From the NCBI GenBank assembly GCA_944372315.1, contig CALVYX010000102.1, positions 1 to 7,567 on the forward strand: a DNA stretch of 7,567 nucleotides. The letters are read 5' to 3'. This stretch comes from an uncultured Bacilli bacterium (GTDB lineage: Bacteria > Bacillota_I > Bacilli_A > RF39 > UBA660). A program made the translations under genes and the position numbers. The notes under the pieces are model-generated. The model was not told where the DNA came from. It made no database searches and saw nothing but the letters and a program-made list of their open reading frames with translations. Positions within the stretch are counted from its first letter, which is position 1, and the number at the start of each line of letters is the position of its first letter. Below are positions 6,041 to 7,567 of the stretch, in pieces.

Positions 6041-6913
6041 CCTTTTCTTTTTAGTGTTTTCTAATACATAATCACTTAAAGTAGACATAGTAAGAACAAG
6101 AAAACTATAATGCCTTATATACATAATAACTTCTGATGAATCCCCATTTTGATAATATGATTCTGGTATATTACAATTAACTTTTAAAGTTCCTTTAAAA
6201 AGTTTCAAAAAACTAGGATTAGCTTTCATAATACGTTCTAAATAATCATTAGCCTTATCATCATTTCCTAATTTATAATATAAAGCAAACAAAGGAAATA
6301 ACATTTCTAAATTTTCTTCTTCATATTTTTGATATAATTTAAGCATTTCATGTTCTTCTTCTAGATAAGCATATGTAGCCATTAATAAATATCTAGCACC
6401 CGTATTATCATTTTTATTTAATTTCAAAATCTCTTTACATACGTCTCTTGCTTGTTTTATTTTACCATCTACACATAATAAATTAGCTTTTTCATATAAA
6501 CCTATGATATATGGTCTAGTTTCAAATATTCCATAAAAATGTCCTATATTATCTTTAGTAAAGTATCTTTCTTTTTCTAACCTTTTTCTTTCGTATTCTA
6601 GTCCTTCATCCAAAAGTCTATTTTTTTCTAACCAATTTTCTTCTATTTCTACTTGAAATAAAATGGCATCAAAGCAAGCATCACACTTTTCATAAGCCTC
6701 TTTTGCTAATTTAATTGCTTGTTTTTTAGTCTTAGCTTGCTCTGCTTGTTCAAGCAATTCATAAGCATCATCTAAAGGAGTATTTTCATATTCTATTTGC
6801 CCCATATTATATTGCATCATAAGATCCTGTAACTTTTGATTTAATTCTTCTTCGTTTTTAGCGTCAGTATTAGCTAAAAAATCATTAATAATATTATTTA
6901 ATTTATTATTCAT
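6032..6913 (-). CDS. Tetratricopeptide-like (TPR) repeat protein of unknown role
   Basis: The 293-residue product is soluble, acidic in its first half and almost entirely helical in appearance. It has no signal peptide and no convincing membrane segment. Helical pairs of TPR type can be traced at about 45-80 (LDDAYELLEQAEQAKTKKQA then AIKLAKEAYEKC), 135-168 (YIIGLYEKANLLCVDGKIKQ then ARDVCKEILKLN) and 205-233 (LFPLFALYYKLGNDDKANDY then LERIMKANP). The stretch FETRPYIIG...LKLNKNDNTGARYLLMA (130-179) resembles the signature of bacterial ST7-like TPR proteins as I remember it. The C-terminus ends in a basic KKKRKK tail. The ATG at 6913 has AGGAGA five bases upstream. The gene lies 67 bases downstream of the sigE-type gene on the same strand but has its own promoter-like site in the gap. 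TPR proteins usually act as protein-binding scaffolds. A link to sporulation is only suggested by position. Confidence 0.8.
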   Translation of the reverse strand: MNNKLNNIINDFLANTDAKNEEELNQKLQDLMMQYNMGQIEYENTPLDDAYELLEQAEQAKTKKQAIKLAKEAYEKCDACFDAILFQVEIEENWLEKNRLLDEGLEYERKRLEKERYFTKDNIGHFYGIFETRPYIIGLYEKANLLCVDGKIKQARDVCKEILKLNKNDNTGARYLLMATYAYLEEEHEMLKLYQKYEEENLEMLFPLFALYYKLGNDDKANDYLERIMKANPSFLKLFKGTLKVNCNIPESYYQNGDSSEVIMYIRHYSFLVLTMSTLSDYVLENTKKKRKK

Positions 6914-6944
6914 ACTTCTCTCCTATTATTTCTTCATTAATTAA

Positions 6945-6973
6945 ATAATACTATATATTTTCTTATCACTCAA
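6945..6973 (-). promoter_or_regulatory. SigA-like promoter for the TPR gene
   Basis: On the minus strand TTGAGT (6968-6973) and TATTAT (6945-6950) are 17 bases apart, matching the vegetative consensus at 4/6 and 5/6. Transcription would start near 6938, giving a leader of about 25 bases that contains the AGGAGA site at 6919-6924. I see no terminator between the sigE stop and this site, so the TPR gene could also be read from the sigE transcript. Confidence 0.55.
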
Positions 6974-6980
6974 GTAATAA

Positions 6981-7567
6981 TTAAAAACTCTTGACAATAT
7001 TCTTTATTTTCTTAATCACTTTCTTTTCAATTCTAGAAATGTATGATTGACTAATACCTAATAACTTTGCCACATCTTTTTGCGTCATCTCTTCTCCTGA
7101 TACTAATCCATATCTTAAAACCATAATTTCTCTATCCCTTGGATCTAACCTGTTAATTTCTTCAATCACTATTTTCTTATCTATATCGTCTTCTAATCCT
7201 CTAGTAACAATATCTGGTTCTGTTCCTAAGGTATCTTCTAAATGTAATTCATTACCATCTGGATCATAACTAAGAGACTCATCAAAACTAACTTCCGTTC
7301 TTACTTTCTTATTTTTACGCAAATACATAAGTATTTCATTATCAATACAACGTGATGCATATGTCGCTAACTTTATATTTTTATCCATACTATAAGTCTT
7401 TATTCCTTTAATTAAACCAATGGTACCAATACTTACTAAATCCTCTAAATCTACCTTTGTATTTTCATACTTCTTAGCTAGAAACACTACTAACCTAAGA
7501 TTATGTTCAATCAACTTATCTCTTGCTGTTAAATCTCCATCATTAGATAACATTAAATAATACTCTT
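6981..7567 (-). CDS. sigE: Sporulation sigma factor, SigE type, 5' end beyond window
   Basis: This is the C-terminal 194 codons of a sigma-70 family factor. The frame stays open through the right edge (EYYL precedes the first visible Met at 7553), so that Met is internal and the true start is outside. Numbered from that Met, region 2 is complete: [19 protein letters not shown] at 14-32, [17 protein letters not shown] at 38-54 and [20 protein letters not shown] at 61-80. The link [20 protein letters not shown] (84-103) and [14 protein letters not shown] (105-118) resemble SigE more than SigK, SigF or SigG. Region 4 has [15 protein letters not shown] at 136-150 and the helix-turn-helix [20 protein letters not shown] at 157-176. 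SigE directs early mother-cell transcription and is normally made as a pro-protein cleaved by SpoIIGA. That N-terminal pro-sequence and the expected spoIIGA neighbour are not visible. Downstream is a TPR gene rather than sigG. SigK is the main alternative. Confidence 0.88.
   Translation of the reverse strand, partial: EYYLMLSNDGDLTARDKLIEHNLRLVVFLAKKYENTKVDLEDLVSIGTIGLIKGIKTYSMDKNIKLATYASRCIDNEILMYLRKNKKVRTEVSFDESLSYDPDGNELHLEDTLGTEPDIVTRGLEDDIDKKIVIEEINRLDPRDREIMVLRYGLVSGEEMTQKDVAKLLGISQSYISRIEKKVIKKIKNIVKSF

Noticed and set aside
7551..7553. ATG at 7553 as the true start of the sigma factor
   Set aside because: The frame continues upstream without a stop to the window edge, and SigE family members have about 40 or more residues before this point. 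No ribosome binding site precedes this ATG in the visible bases.
1..7567. CRISPR array, tRNA, rRNA, insertion sequence or integrase
   Set aside because: No regularly spaced repeats, no cloverleaf-like segments and no transposase or recombinase motifs were seen on either strand.

Overview
The window is very AT-rich DNA with low-GC codon use (ATT, ACT, TTA, AGA, AAA), strong purine-rich Shine-Dalgarno sites (AGGAGG type), TTG starts and the standard bacterial code (TGA is a stop, Trp is TGG). It carries a tricistronic germinant-receptor operon and a sporulation sigma factor. This points to an endospore-forming, low-GC Firmicute of the Clostridia or Erysipelotrichia/Bacilli-related type. I cannot name a genus from the sequence alone.

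Layout from left to right. Bases 1-856 (minus strand, running off the left edge) encode most of a RhuM-family protein, an accessory gene often found near restriction-modification and other mobile cargo. Bases 857-1094 hold only a doubtful 69-codon reading frame. Bases 1095-2309 (minus) encode a compact RlmD/RumA-type 23S rRNA uracil-5 methyltransferase with its TRAM domain, Fe-S cysteines and catalytic Cys/Glu all present. A 73-bp divergent promoter region follows. Bases 2383-5853 (plus) are a tightly overlapping operon in the order gerA - gerC - gerB: the GerAA-type membrane subunit, the GerAC-type lipoprotein and the GerAB-type permease. A GC-rich-stem terminator at 5920-5953 closes it, preceded by a second weaker hairpin. 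Bases 6032-6913 (minus) encode a TPR-like solenoid protein of unknown role with its own promoter. Bases 6981-7567 (minus, running off the right edge) encode the C-terminal part of a SigE-type sporulation sigma factor.

How they fit together: SigE-type factors drive early mother-cell gene expression during sporulation. The three Ger proteins normally form one nutrient-sensing complex in the inner spore membrane that triggers germination. The window therefore brackets both ends of the spore cycle. rlmD is housekeeping. The TPR gene lies directly downstream of sigE, where many spore formers have sigG, and is the main unknown. The rhuM end looks like the edge of an accessory region.

I saw no tRNA, rRNA, CRISPR array, transposase or integrase. 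I did not find a clear-cut new multi-gene system. The points most worth checking are a 31-bp palindrome inside rhuM, a hairpin over the gerA start site, the sigE-TPR arrangement, and the paired hairpins after gerB.
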